A stretch of DNA of 36,009 nucleotides from Clostridia bacterium (lineage in GTDB: Bacteria > Bacillota > Clostridia > Oscillospirales > CAG-272): positions 1 to 36,009 of the forward strand of contig JAQYLJ010000011.1 of NCBI GenBank assembly GCA_028720145.1. Reading direction: 5' to 3'. The number at the start of each line of letters is the position of its first letter. The first letter of the stretch is position 1. Both the position numbers and the translations under genes were made by a program. The notes below the pieces were generated by a model that made no database searches, was not told the origin of the DNA, and saw only the letters and a list, made by a program, of their open reading frames with translations. Shown here piece after piece: positions 1-6,726 of the stretch.

Positions 1-168
1 CAGGCTGAACCATCCGAAGTGGTACGCGAGCGCAACACATACGGCGAGCACCACGATGAGGGCAATGACGAGAATCACTTTTTGCCCGGTGCTGAGTTTC
101 TTCACCTGTTTTTTGACCGCACGGCGGACAGACTTCTTTCCGCCGCCGGAAGAATTTTTACTTGCCAT
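1..168 (-). CDS. N-terminus of a membrane-anchored protein, cut by window edge
   Basis: Only the first 56 codons are in the window; the gene runs off the left edge. The ATG at 168 is preceded by a GAGG ribosome binding site five bases upstream and lies 7 bp after the recR stop, so it is probably the last member of the dnaX-ebfC-recR operon. The N-terminus is Ser/Gly/Lys/Arg rich (about residues 3-28), followed by a clear hydrophobic helix (about 30-50) rich in Val, Ile, Leu and Ala. This predicts a type II (N-in) anchor or an uncleaved signal. No catalytic domain is visible, so no function can be given. Confidence 0.7.
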   Translation of the reverse strand, partial: MASKNSSGGGKKSVRRAVKKQVKKLSTGQKVILVIALIVVLAVCVALAYHFGWFSL

Positions 169-175
169 ACTGACC

Positions 176-781
176 TCACAAACTCTTTCTGCCCTGAATC
201 GCCTGTGTCAGGGTGATGGGGTCGGCATATTCGAGATACCCGCCCACGGGAATCCCCTGTGCGAGACGGGTGATGCGGACATCGGGATACTGCGCGGCGA
301 TGCGTTTATGGAGATACGCCGCGGTGGTGTCCCCCTCGAAAGTGCAGTTCGTCGCGAGCACGACCTCATGAATCTCTTCCTTTCCCACACGCTCAAGCAA
401 GTCCTCGATATGGAGTTTTTCCGCCGTGAGTTGGCGTTTCGGGTTCAGTACACCTCCGAGGATATGATACCGCCAGTCGGTCATATGGAGCCGCTCCATC
501 GCCATCGCGTCCTGTGGGGTCTCCACGACACAGAGGACCGAGCGATTTCTGTCGGGGTCCGCACAGACGGGACAAATCTCCCCCGCAGATATGTTATGGC
601 AGATCCGACATTCATGTACATCGCGTTTCGCACCGAGAATGGCATCCGCGAACCGCGCGACCTCCTCTTCCGACCGATGCAGAAGCGACATGGCATACCG
701 CACCGCGGTTTTCTCTCCGACACCCGGGAGAAGACGGAATTGCTCGATCAGTATTTCGAGCGGTGCAATGTATTCCGCCAT
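176..781 (-). CDS. recR: Recombination protein RecR
   Basis: 201 residues, the usual RecR length. RecR works with RecO and RecF to load RecA at single-stranded gaps and in recombinational repair. Visible domains in order: a helix-hairpin-helix near residues 10-30 (LLPGVGEKTA), a four-cysteine zinc finger with Cys58, Cys61, Cys70 and Cys73, a Toprim domain beginning near LCVVETPQDA at about residue 83, and a C-terminal segment ending GIPVGGYLEYAD, which is typical of the family. It follows ebfC with only one base between the genes, in the order dnaX-ebfC-recR that is conserved across Firmicutes and suggests one transcript. No unusual residues seen. Confidence 0.97.
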   Translation of the reverse strand: MAEYIAPLEILIEQFRLLPGVGEKTAVRYAMSLLHRSEEEVARFADAILGAKRDVHECRICHNISAGEICPVCADPDRNRSVLCVVETPQDAMAMERLHMTDWRYHILGGVLNPKRQLTAEKLHIEDLLERVGKEEIHEVVLATNCTFEGDTTAAYLHKRIAAQYPDVRITRLAQGIPVGGYLEYADPITLTQAIQGRKSL

Positions 782-782
782 A

Positions 783-1145
783 TCAGAAGAGTCCGGGCAT
801 CCCGCCGGGGAGACCCATCGCGCCTGTGATCTTATTCATCTCTTCGGCGGCGGTATCTTCCACCTTGCGAATCGCCTCGTTGACCGCCGCAGTCAAAACA
901 TCCGCGAGGGTCTCGATGTCGTCGGGGTCGACGATCTCAGGCTGAATCTCCATGGCTTTGATCTCTTTTTTCCCGGTGATGGTGACCTTCACCATCCCGC
1001 CGCCCGCGGAAACCTCGTATTCGCGGGTTTCGAGTTCGGCTTGCAGGGCGGCCATATCCTCCTGCATCTTCTGTGCCTGACGGAGCATACTCTGCATATT
1101 TCCGCCGCCCATGCCGCTGTTGTTTTTCGGAAGTTTTACATTCAT
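783..1145 (-). CDS. ebfC: YbaB/EbfC family nucleoid-associated protein
   Basis: 120 residues. Members of this family form dimers that bind DNA and are thought to organise the nucleoid and influence gene expression. The protein has a flexible Gly/Met/Asn-rich N-terminus, a helix (about 17-45, QSMLRQAQKMQEDM), a beta sheet including the family-typical segment with GGGMVKVTITG, and a C-terminal helical part with a Gly/Met/Pro-rich tail. The start is supported by an AAGGAG sequence 9 bases upstream. It sits between dnaX and recR, its usual place. The N-terminal and C-terminal tails are slightly longer than in the Bacillus protein. Confidence 0.95.
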   Translation of the reverse strand: MNVKLPKNNSGMGGGNMQSMLRQAQKMQEDMAALQAELETREYEVSAGGGMVKVTITGKKEIKAMEIQPEIVDPDDIETLADVLTAAVNEAIRKVEDTAAEEMNKITGAMGLPGGMPGLF

Positions 1146-1157
1146 GGATCCTTCTCC

Positions 1158-2792
1158 TTAATACAGATCTTCATCTGGAATTTTCGGCGCGTCCGAAGAA
1201 GATTTCGGGACTTCGATATCGAGCCGTGTCAGCGCGGTCTTCATCGTCTCCCCCGCGATTTTCAGTATCGCCTGCCCTGCGCGTTTGTCTGCCTGAAAAT
1301 TCGAGACGAGCACATGGGGACGGAGGTAAAGTGTCAGCGTCTCTCCCGAGACCTGCATACGGACACCCTGAAGCACGCCGCGGTAGTATGGGAACAGGCG
1401 GAGAAACTCTTCCTGTATCGTCTGCCATGCCACCTGTGCTTCGTCCGATGTGACTGGGGCACCGTCTCCCTCGTATTCGGGAGCGGCAGGCGCTACTGTC
1501 TTTTCGATGGGGCTCACGGGGTCTTCCATCGGAGCCGAAGTATGTGCGGTCATCTCCGCCTGTTCGACAGAGGCAGTAGCGGGTGCCGCGGACGCGGCGG
1601 GTGTTTGTGCTGTCTTTGTGGGCGACGGAGAAATCCCCATCCTCAAAATGGCGACCTCTCGTTCGAGTTCTTCGATTCTGCTCACCATCGCCTCGGGGGT
1701 CGTCCCGAGCCGCGGATCACACATTCGTGTGAGAGTAATCTCCGCTGCCGCGCGGCGGGCAATCCCCGTCTTTTGGAGCGAGGGTTGTAGGTTCTCGATC
1801 TCACGGCTGATATAGAGCAGACGGTCGAGTGACACGCTCTGTGCCATTTTGCGGAGTTTCTCCTCTTCGCTGTCTGTCAAATCGAGATAGGACTTCGCAT
1901 CGGGTACGGTCTTTACGACAATGAGGTTTCTCACCATGTCGGAAAGACCCGAGAAAAATCCCCCGAGGTCACCCGAAGACATGACTGTCTCGTCGACCGC
2001 ACGGAACAGTGCGGCATAATCCTTATGGAATACCGCCTCCAAAGTGGCTGCGAGCGCCCCGCGATTCCCCGCTCCGAGGAGCGAAGAGACCAATTCTTCA
2101 TTGATATCGGCATGGGCGCCGGCACAGAGTTCGAGCAAACTCACAGCGTCCCGCATCCCACCCTGTGACGCGCGGGCAATCATTCTCGCGCCGTCCTGCG
2201 TCAGGGTCATCTTCTCGGCTTCGGCAATCTTCGCGAGCCGCGCCATAATGACTTCCGTCCCGATTCTGCGGAAATCGCACCGCTGACACCGCGAGACGAT
2301 GGTCGGCGGGAGTTTCCCGAGTTCGGTGGTGGCGAGGATAAAGAGGACATGGGCGGGCGGCTCTTCCAGCGTTTTGAGCAGCGCGTTAAACGCGCTCGGG
2401 CTCATCATGTGAACCTCGTCGATGATATACACGCGGTATTTCAGTTCCGCGGGCATATAGATGATTTCTTCTTTTAAGTCACGGACATCGTCCACGCCGT
2501 TATTCGACGCGGCATCCATCTCGATGACATCGGTCGCGGTGCCCGCGTCAATCGCGCGGCACGCCTCGCATTCGTTACAGGGGTTCCCTCTCACCGGGTG
2601 CAGGCAGTTCACCGCTTTTGCGAGAATCTTCGCGCAAGAGGTCTTCCCCGTCCCGCGAGAACCGTAGAACAGATATGCGTGGGAGACTTTTCCCTCCGAC
2701 ACCTGATATTTCAGAATATCGGTGACATGGTCCTGCCCGCACACCTCGTCAAAGGTACGGGGACGCCATGTTCTGTAGAGTGCTCGATGCAT
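1158..2792 (-). CDS. dnaX: DNA polymerase III subunit gamma/tau
   Basis: 544 residues. DnaX is the ATPase motor of the clamp loader that opens the sliding clamp and organises the replisome. Visible motifs: Walker A GSRGTGKT (44-51), zinc-binding cysteines Cys63, Cys72, Cys75 and Cys78, Walker B/DExx VYIIDEVHMM (about 121-130), and the SRC arginine-finger motif in IVSRCQRCDF. After about residue 390 comes a Pro/Ala/Thr/Glu-rich linker and then a small C-terminal tau-like domain. The ATG at 2790-2792 has a strong AGGAGGGAG site upstream. The SRP RNA gene lies immediately upstream, as in Bacillus. No programmed frameshift signal was recognised. Confidence 0.97.
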   Translation of the reverse strand: MHRALYRTWRPRTFDEVCGQDHVTDILKYQVSEGKVSHAYLFYGSRGTGKTSCAKILAKAVNCLHPVRGNPCNECEACRAIDAGTATDVIEMDAASNNGVDDVRDLKEEIIYMPAELKYRVYIIDEVHMMSPSAFNALLKTLEEPPAHVLFILATTELGKLPPTIVSRCQRCDFRRIGTEVIMARLAKIAEAEKMTLTQDGARMIARASQGGMRDAVSLLELCAGAHADINEELVSSLLGAGNRGALAATLEAVFHKDYAALFRAVDETVMSSGDLGGFFSGLSDMVRNLIVVKTVPDAKSYLDLTDSEEEKLRKMAQSVSLDRLLYISREIENLQPSLQKTGIARRAAAEITLTRMCDPRLGTTPEAMVSRIEELEREVAILRMGISPSPTKTAQTPAASAAPATASVEQAEMTAHTSAPMEDPVSPIEKTVAPAAPEYEGDGAPVTSDEAQVAWQTIQEEFLRLFPYYRGVLQGVRMQVSGETLTLYLRPHVLVSNFQADKRAGQAILKIAGETMKTALTRLDIEVPKSSSDAPKIPDEDLY

Positions 2793-2836
2793 GATACTCC
2801 CTCCTCTCGCCCGTCTTTACCAAAGAAAAAGGGGAA

Positions 2837-2868
2837 AAGCCGGGCAAACGCCCAAGGTCCCGTCCCCC
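2837..2868 (-). terminator. Possible weak terminator after the SRP RNA
   Basis: On the minus strand a GGGC-GTTT-GCCC hairpin with flanking G-U pairs is followed by GGCTTTTCCCCTTTTT. The stem is short and the tract is interrupted by C, so some read-through into dnaX is likely. Confidence 0.35.
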
Positions 2869-2871
2869 GTG

Positions 2872-3188
2872 GCTTTCCCGCAAGTCGGGCAACGAATCAT
2901 ACGCCATATCCTTGATGGTCAATCTACACACGGTAACCAAGGTCTCCGCTCCAAACAGGCGTCCTTACGGCACACCGGGGTGACTGCTTAATGCTGCTTG
3001 GTTCCCCACCTGACATGATTCACAGTTCCCGATTGCGTAAGACCCATTCTTCAACACGAATTCCAAAGTGCAGACTGCACAGAAGGCCACCGCAGATATG
3101 ACATCACCCCTGCTATAGCGGATTGCAGGTACAGGGCACCGCTACCTCCCCGGCTAGTATGATTCTGCCCGACTCGCGGGTATTAACC
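2872..3188 (-). ncRNA. ffs: Signal recognition particle RNA, large bacterial type
   Basis: RNA scaffold of the signal recognition particle. Sequence matches the Bacillus large SRP RNA at two diagnostic places. The Alu domain has CCGGGGAGGTAGCGGTGCCC and a following TGTACCTGCAATCCGC on the minus strand near 3110-3160. The S domain has TGTCAGGTGGGGAACCAAGC near 3000-3020, with helix 8, a GGAA tetraloop and the downstream AGCAGCATTAAG. The ends pair over a long helix (about 3180-3157 with 2902-2877; GTCGGGC against GCCCGAC). The 5' end is placed from the promoter; the 3' end is approximate (within about 15 nt). The length of roughly 305-317 nt is somewhat longer than the about 270 nt of Bacillus. 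It lies directly upstream of dnaX, the conserved position. Confidence 0.93.
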
Positions 3189-3194
3189 TGATTC

Positions 3195-3223
3195 AGTATA
3201 CCAAATCCCCACCGAAAAAGCAA
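3195..3223 (-). promoter_or_regulatory. Sigma-A type promoter of the SRP RNA
   Basis: On the minus strand a -35 box TTGCTT (3223-3218) and a -10 box TATACT (3200-3195) are separated by exactly 17 bases. The predicted start is near 3188, just ahead of the terminal SRP helix. Confidence 0.8.
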
Positions 3224-3293
3224 GGGGGTTTCATAAATTAAGAGATAGAATATGTAGTGTTACAATTGATGTGAGACCGAGAAGGAATAGAAG

Positions 3294-3361
3294 AAGTGAT
3301 TGCGTTCTGTCAGACCTGTTCTGCTACAAACAGAAATCCAACCCGAAGGACTCAATCACTT
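3294..3361. repeat. 9-bp inverted repeat in the intergenic gap
   Basis: AAGTGATTG (3294-3302) is the exact inverse complement of CAATCACTT (3353-3361), about 50 bases apart, with a smaller CTGTT/AACAG pair inside. It lies between the TPR gene end and the SRP RNA promoter. It may be a weak transcript end structure or a remnant of an insertion; function unknown. Confidence 0.4.
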
Positions 3362-3377
3362 TATGAAAGAGTATGCG

Positions 3378-3878
3378 TCAGTAATTGCTTATTTCCAGCT
3401 TTTTCCGAAGTTCCCTCGCTATTGCGTGATCACCAAGCTCGGCGTATGTGTGTGCCAGATTATTCAGCGCCAACAGTGTTTGCGGATGCTTTTCACCCAA
3501 TACTTCCAAACGAAGCGCATATACTTTTTCATACAATTCCCGTGCTTTTTCGAGATTGCCGAGTTCGCCGTATGTGTATGCCAGATTATGCAGCGCCAAC
3601 AGTGTATCCGGATTCTTTTCGCCCAAGACTTCCAAACGAAGCGCATACACTTTTTCCAGCAGTTCCAGTGCTTTTGTGTGATTGCCGAGTTCGCCGTATG
3701 TGTATGCCAGATTATTCAGCGCCAACAGTGTTTGCGGATGCTTTTCACCCAATACCTCACAACGAAGCGCATACACTTTTTCCTTCAGTTCCAGTGCTTT
3801 TTCGAGATTGCCGAGTTTGCCGTATGTGTGTGCCAGATTGCTTAGAGCCGTCAGTGTTTGCGGATGCTTCTCGCCCAG
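3378..3878 (-). repeat. Tandem 126-bp coding repeats (four TPR units)
   Basis: Units at 3878-3753, 3752-3627, 3626-3501 and 3500-3378 each encode 42 residues starting LGEK(H/N)P. At DNA level the segments are nearly identical: a stretch covering the GCGCCAACAGTGTTTGCGGA core recurs unchanged in the second and fourth units. This points to recent duplication or gene conversion. Confidence 0.9.
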
Positions 3879-5012
3879 AGTTTGTGTGTAATAGTCAGCG
3901 AGCCGCTGCGCCCATTTCAGCGCTTGGCTGTAATCAAGTTTTACGGTCGTGCCCTCGAAATACAAATCAAACAGTTTCTCCATCGCCTCCGGCAGTTCCC
4001 TTTCGGCGGCTGTGGTGAGCAGTTCCAGCGCATATTCTCGGTTTATCTCGACATCAATGCCTTCCAGATAAGCCAGTCCGATGAGATAATTGTGCTCCGG
4101 ATCGTTTTCGTTCGGCTTTAATGCAATATCCATGAGGGACCTACGCACGCCCGCGTCAAGTTCGGCTTCCCGATGCGCATCCACGCACGGAGGAATGTCC
4201 TCGAACTTCCGTCCCAACTCCTCGTGGTCGGTCTGCACCATCTCGACGGGCAATATATGCTTTTGTGACTGCCGTGCGGCAGGATATTCGACATCGCAAA
4301 CATAGTTATTCTCATTGACAAGATTCGGCGTCACAAGCAATGCGAACAGGTCGCTCTTTTCAAGCGCTTTCCCGATATTCTCGTTGAAATTTTCACCCGG
4401 CGTCAAAAATTCATCGTACCATATCGCCACATCTCGATACAGCGGATTCTTGTGTATGAGCCGCATCAACTCGTTGGCATGGTGGCGGTCTTTTTTGCGG
4501 TAACTGAGGAATATGTAAGCGTCGAACGCCTTGCGCACTCGTTCCGCCGTAGCATCATCGAAAAGCACCGAGGAAAGATACTTTTTCAGTTTTTCCTCAT
4601 AACTGATTGCGGTCATGTCATGACTATACGGGCTGAGATACTGACGCTCGCCGAATCTTTTCTTGTAGAATTCTTCTATCCCCGACTCCATCATGATCGG
4701 AAGCACGGCGGCGTGATGCTCGTCGGCATAGAGATAGTCCTCGTCCATTGCGCGGTTCGGCTCTGTCAGAAGACGGAATGTCACCGGCATGACGAACAGG
4801 TTCATTTGCCCGAGGTCGGCATCGCGGTAGGTTTCGGGGAGCGGTGCCGTCATATCCTCCGTATAATAGATCGCGCAGTCATGCGTTTTGAAGATGCTCT
4901 CGCATATCTCATCGAAATACCTCGCAAAGTCCTCCGGATGGCAGGTAAAATATACTCTCAGCTTCCCTTGGGGGGTGGCATTTCCCCTTGTCCTGACTTT
5001 CAAGTGTTCCAT
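3378..5012 (-). CDS. TIR-like / TIR / Sel1 / TPR multidomain protein (candidate immune effector)
   Basis: 544 residues. Residues about 18-130 form a divergent TIR-like region (KLRVYFTCHPEDFARYF). Residues about 164-260 are a clearer TIR domain: AYIFLSYRKKD start, WYDEFLTPGENF, and VEYPAA with Glu242 at the position of the NADase glutamate in catalytic TIRs. Residues about 305-375 are two Sel1-like repeats. Residues 379-544 are four 42-residue kinesin-light-chain-type TPR units. TIR proteins cleave NAD+ or signal in bacterial immunity; Sel1/TPR arrays bind protein partners. That this protein acts in defence is inference. The start has only a weak GAGA ribosome site. It lies 89 bp downstream of an SDR gene on the same strand with no clear terminator between, so co-transcription is possible. 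It is inserted beside a conserved SRP RNA locus, which suggests acquisition. Confidence 0.88.
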   Translation of the reverse strand: MEHLKVRTRGNATPQGKLRVYFTCHPEDFARYFDEICESIFKTHDCAIYYTEDMTAPLPETYRDADLGQMNLFVMPVTFRLLTEPNRAMDEDYLYADEHHAAVLPIMMESGIEEFYKKRFGERQYLSPYSHDMTAISYEEKLKKYLSSVLFDDATAERVRKAFDAYIFLSYRKKDRHHANELMRLIHKNPLYRDVAIWYDEFLTPGENFNENIGKALEKSDLFALLVTPNLVNENNYVCDVEYPAARQSQKHILPVEMVQTDHEELGRKFEDIPPCVDAHREAELDAGVRRSLMDIALKPNENDPEHNYLIGLAYLEGIDVEINREYALELLTTAAERELPEAMEKLFDLYFEGTTVKLDYSQALKWAQRLADYYTQTLGEKHPQTLTALSNLAHTYGKLGNLEKALELKEKVYALRCEVLGEKHPQTLLALNNLAYTYGELGNHTKALELLEKVYALRLEVLGEKNPDTLLALHNLAYTYGELGNLEKARELYEKVYALRLEVLGEKHPQTLLALNNLAHTYAELGDHAIARELRKKLEISNY

Positions 5013-5101
5013 GTTTTTTCTCTTTCATTCAATACAGACACTAATGTTTTGGTTTTTATGATGCGAACCGCACTTTGAAATGACTCGTTCCGCTGTGTTT
5101 A

Positions 5102-5818
5102 TTAGATAAGGATACCCCCATTGGGACTGATGACCTGCCCGGTGATGAAATCCGCTCCGCGCGTAGTCAGGAACCAAACCGTCTCGGCAATCTCCTCGGG
5201 GGTCCCGATCCGCCCGAGCGGGGTCTCCTCCCGAAGCGCGTCCATATCCTCGTCGGAGAGCGCGCCGTTCATCTCGGTGTCGATCACCCCGGGGGCGACG
5301 CAGTTGACGCGGATACGCGAGGGTCCGAGTTCCTTTGCGAGGGCGCGGGTCATGCCGATGAGCGCAGCTTTCGCCGCGGAATAGTGCACTTCGCAGGAAC
5401 CGCCCGTGATGCCCCACATGGAAGAGATATTGATAATATTCCCGTTTTTCTCGTGGATCATATACGGGAGCACCGAGCGGGAATAGTGAAACGCGCCCTC
5501 TACATGGACGGCGAACATCTCGCGCCATTCCTCGGTCGTGATATCGGTGAACAGACGGGACGCGGAAATGCCCGCATTATTGACGAGGATATCCACCCCG
5601 CCGTAGACATCGGTCGCGACTTTCACCGCTCGCGAGATTTCCTCGGGAGACGCGTTATCCGCGCGAATCGCGAGCGCGCCCGTCTCGCGCGCGAGTGCAT
5701 TTGCCGCGTCCTCGCGCGTATGATAGGTAAACGACACTCGGTCGCCTGCCGATGCGAATTTTCGGACCACCGCCGCACCGATGCCACGGGAGCCACCTGT
5801 CACAAGAATATGTGCCAT
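5102..5818 (-). CDS. Short-chain dehydrogenase/reductase, FabG-like
   Basis: 238 residues, classical SDR length. These enzymes are NAD(P)(H)-dependent oxidoreductases; FabG members reduce 3-oxoacyl-ACP. Visible motifs: the nucleotide-binding TGGSRGIG near the N-terminus, NNAG (VDILVNNAGIS), the catalytic Ser in NIINISSMWG, and YSAAK giving the Tyr-x-x-x-Lys pair. The C-terminus (GADFITGQVISPNGGI) is FabG-like. The start at 5818 is chosen because AAGGAAG lies 7 bases upstream; a longer reading from 5848 would overlap the promoter. No fatty-acid genes are nearby, so the true substrate is unknown. Its neighbour downstream is the TIR/TPR gene. Confidence 0.9.
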   Translation of the reverse strand: MAHILVTGGSRGIGAAVVRKFASAGDRVSFTYHTREDAANALARETGALAIRADNASPEEISRAVKVATDVYGGVDILVNNAGISASRLFTDITTEEWREMFAVHVEGAFHYSRSVLPYMIHEKNGNIINISSMWGITGGSCEVHYSAAKAALIGMTRALAKELGPSRIRVNCVAPGVIDTEMNGALSDEDMDALREETPLGRIGTPEEIAETVWFLTTRGADFITGQVISPNGGILI

Positions 5819-5840
5819 GCGAATACTTCCTTTTCTTAAT

Positions 5841-5876
5841 GTCTCCATTATAATGGAGACGCCGACGCACTGTCAA
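5841..5876 (-). promoter_or_regulatory. Consensus promoter of the SDR gene with a palindromic operator over the -10
   Basis: On the minus strand a perfect -35 TTGACA (5876-5871) and perfect -10 TATAAT (5852-5847) are 18 bases apart. The -10 sits at the centre of a perfect 20-bp palindrome at 5841-5860 with half-site GTCTCCATTA. An operator covering the -10 implies repression by a dimeric regulator (inference). Confidence 0.8.
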
Positions 5877-5895
5877 GAAAAACCGCGGACGGCGG

Positions 5896-5924
5896 TTGCT
5901 TTTTGACGCGCCGACTGCTATAAT
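5896..5924 (+). promoter_or_regulatory. Promoter of the atypical response regulator gene
   Basis: -35 TTGCTT (5896-5901) and -10 TATAAT (5919-5924) with a 17-base spacer, diverging from the SDR promoter. The -35 matches that of the SRP RNA promoter. Confidence 0.75.
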
Positions 5925-5958
5925 ATTCTCCATAGTAACCGAATCGGGAGGTATCGCC

Positions 5959-6636
5959 ATGCTGCTCTTATCCGACAGCGATGAAGAAATGCTGCTCCGC
6001 GTGAGACGCATTCTGTTCGCATCGGGACTGACTTCCATTTCCCTCTCCTACCGCGAGGTGCTGGATGTCAAACTCGGGGATACCGTCGATGCGCTGATTC
6101 TGACAAATCCCTATGACGCCACGCTGCCCGAGCGGTTTTGTCTCACTTTTCACGGGCGTTATCCGCGCATCCCGATTTTCGTGTTTATCAGACCGCCGAA
6201 AGAGATTCCCGCCGATATGAAGCCGGTCGTCACACCGCTCGATGTCACCCTGTCCGCGAACCAATGGCAGAACGAGTTTCTCATCGCGCTCTCGCGCTTT
6301 CACGGTCGCGATATGGCACTCTATCAAGCAGGGAGCGCGCGCGATCATCTCTTGGAACCCGAGCCGTCGTTCGGCGGTGTCCGCATCCACATGACCCCCA
6401 TCGAGCGCAATATCTACCGCCGCCTGATTCGTGCGGACTTTCATCCCGTCTCTGCGGTGGAATTAAAAAAATACTGCACCAAACCCGGTACTTCTCCCAT
6501 TCTCTGCAATATCGCCACACATATCTATCACATCAATCGGCAGGCGACCGAAACACTCGGCTACCGCATCATTGTCTCCGAGGGCGGCGGTTACCGTCTC
6601 GTCACCGACGAGGAAATCCCCTCTTTTTCGCTTTAA
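5959..6636 (+). CDS. Atypical response regulator with winged-helix DNA-binding domain
   Basis: 225 residues from the ATG at 5959, which has GGGAGG seven bases upstream; a longer reading from 5896 would begin inside the promoter -35. Residues 1-115 resemble a receiver fold, with an acidic cluster SDSDEE at the N-terminus, but the end of the third strand reads DALILTNP, with Thr/Asn where the phospho-accepting Asp is expected. Residues about 143-215 resemble an OmpR/PhoB-type winged helix (MTPIERNIYRRLI, then NIATHIYHINRQATETLGYRI and a GGGYRL wing). It is probably a phosphorylation-independent regulator. It is located just upstream of sigK; targets unknown. Confidence 0.75.
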   Translation: MLLLSDSDEEMLLRVRRILFASGLTSISLSYREVLDVKLGDTVDALILTNPYDATLPERFCLTFHGRYPRIPIFVFIRPPKEIPADMKPVVTPLDVTLSANQWQNEFLIALSRFHGRDMALYQAGSARDHLLEPEPSFGGVRIHMTPIERNIYRRLIRADFHPVSAVELKKYCTKPGTSPILCNIATHIYHINRQATETLGYRIIVSEGGGYRLVTDEEIPSFSL

Positions 6637-6645
6637 TTCATTTTG

Positions 6646-6674
6646 ATACAAGCAGGACCGTTTTAATACAAGCA
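6646..6674 (+). promoter_or_regulatory. Two direct repeats ATACAAGCA upstream of sigK
   Basis: Identical 9-mers at 6646-6654 and 6666-6674, spaced 20 bp start to start (about two helical turns). The ACAAG core resembles the SpoIIID recognition sequence, and GATACAAG resembles a sigma-E -10 element. Both assignments are inference from knowledge of Bacillus sigK control. Confidence 0.4.
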
Positions 6675-6678
6675 TTTC

Positions 6679-6710
6679 TCCGCATATGTTTTGGCATATG
6701 CGGATTTTTT
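6679..6710 (+). terminator. Rho-independent terminator before sigK
   Basis: TCCGCATATG (6679-6688) pairs perfectly with CATATGCGGA (6695-6704) around a six-base loop, followed by six T. It ends 16 bases before the sigK start codon. Confidence 0.85.
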
Positions 6711-6726
6711 CATGCGGGAGGTCGCT

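Noticed and set aside
591-1790. 399-residue plus-strand ORF opposite recR, ebfC and dnaX
   Set aside because: Antisense shadow of well-supported genes; no ribosome site, low-complexity Arg/Ser/Cys-rich product typical of reversed high-GC coding DNA.
2791-2991. Small plus-strand ORF after dnaX start
   Set aside because: Overlaps the SRP RNA gene; no ribosome site.
3378-3878. Regular repeats resembling a CRISPR array
   Set aside because: Period of 126 bp with no unique spacers; the repeats encode TPR units in frame.
3296-4018. 240-residue repetitive plus-strand ORF
   Set aside because: Antisense image of the TPR repeats; its repeats come from the coding units.
5841-5876. MerR-type operator at the SDR promoter
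   Set aside because: MerR sites lie within an elongated 19-20-bp spacer; here the spacer is 18 bp and the palindrome is centred on the -10.
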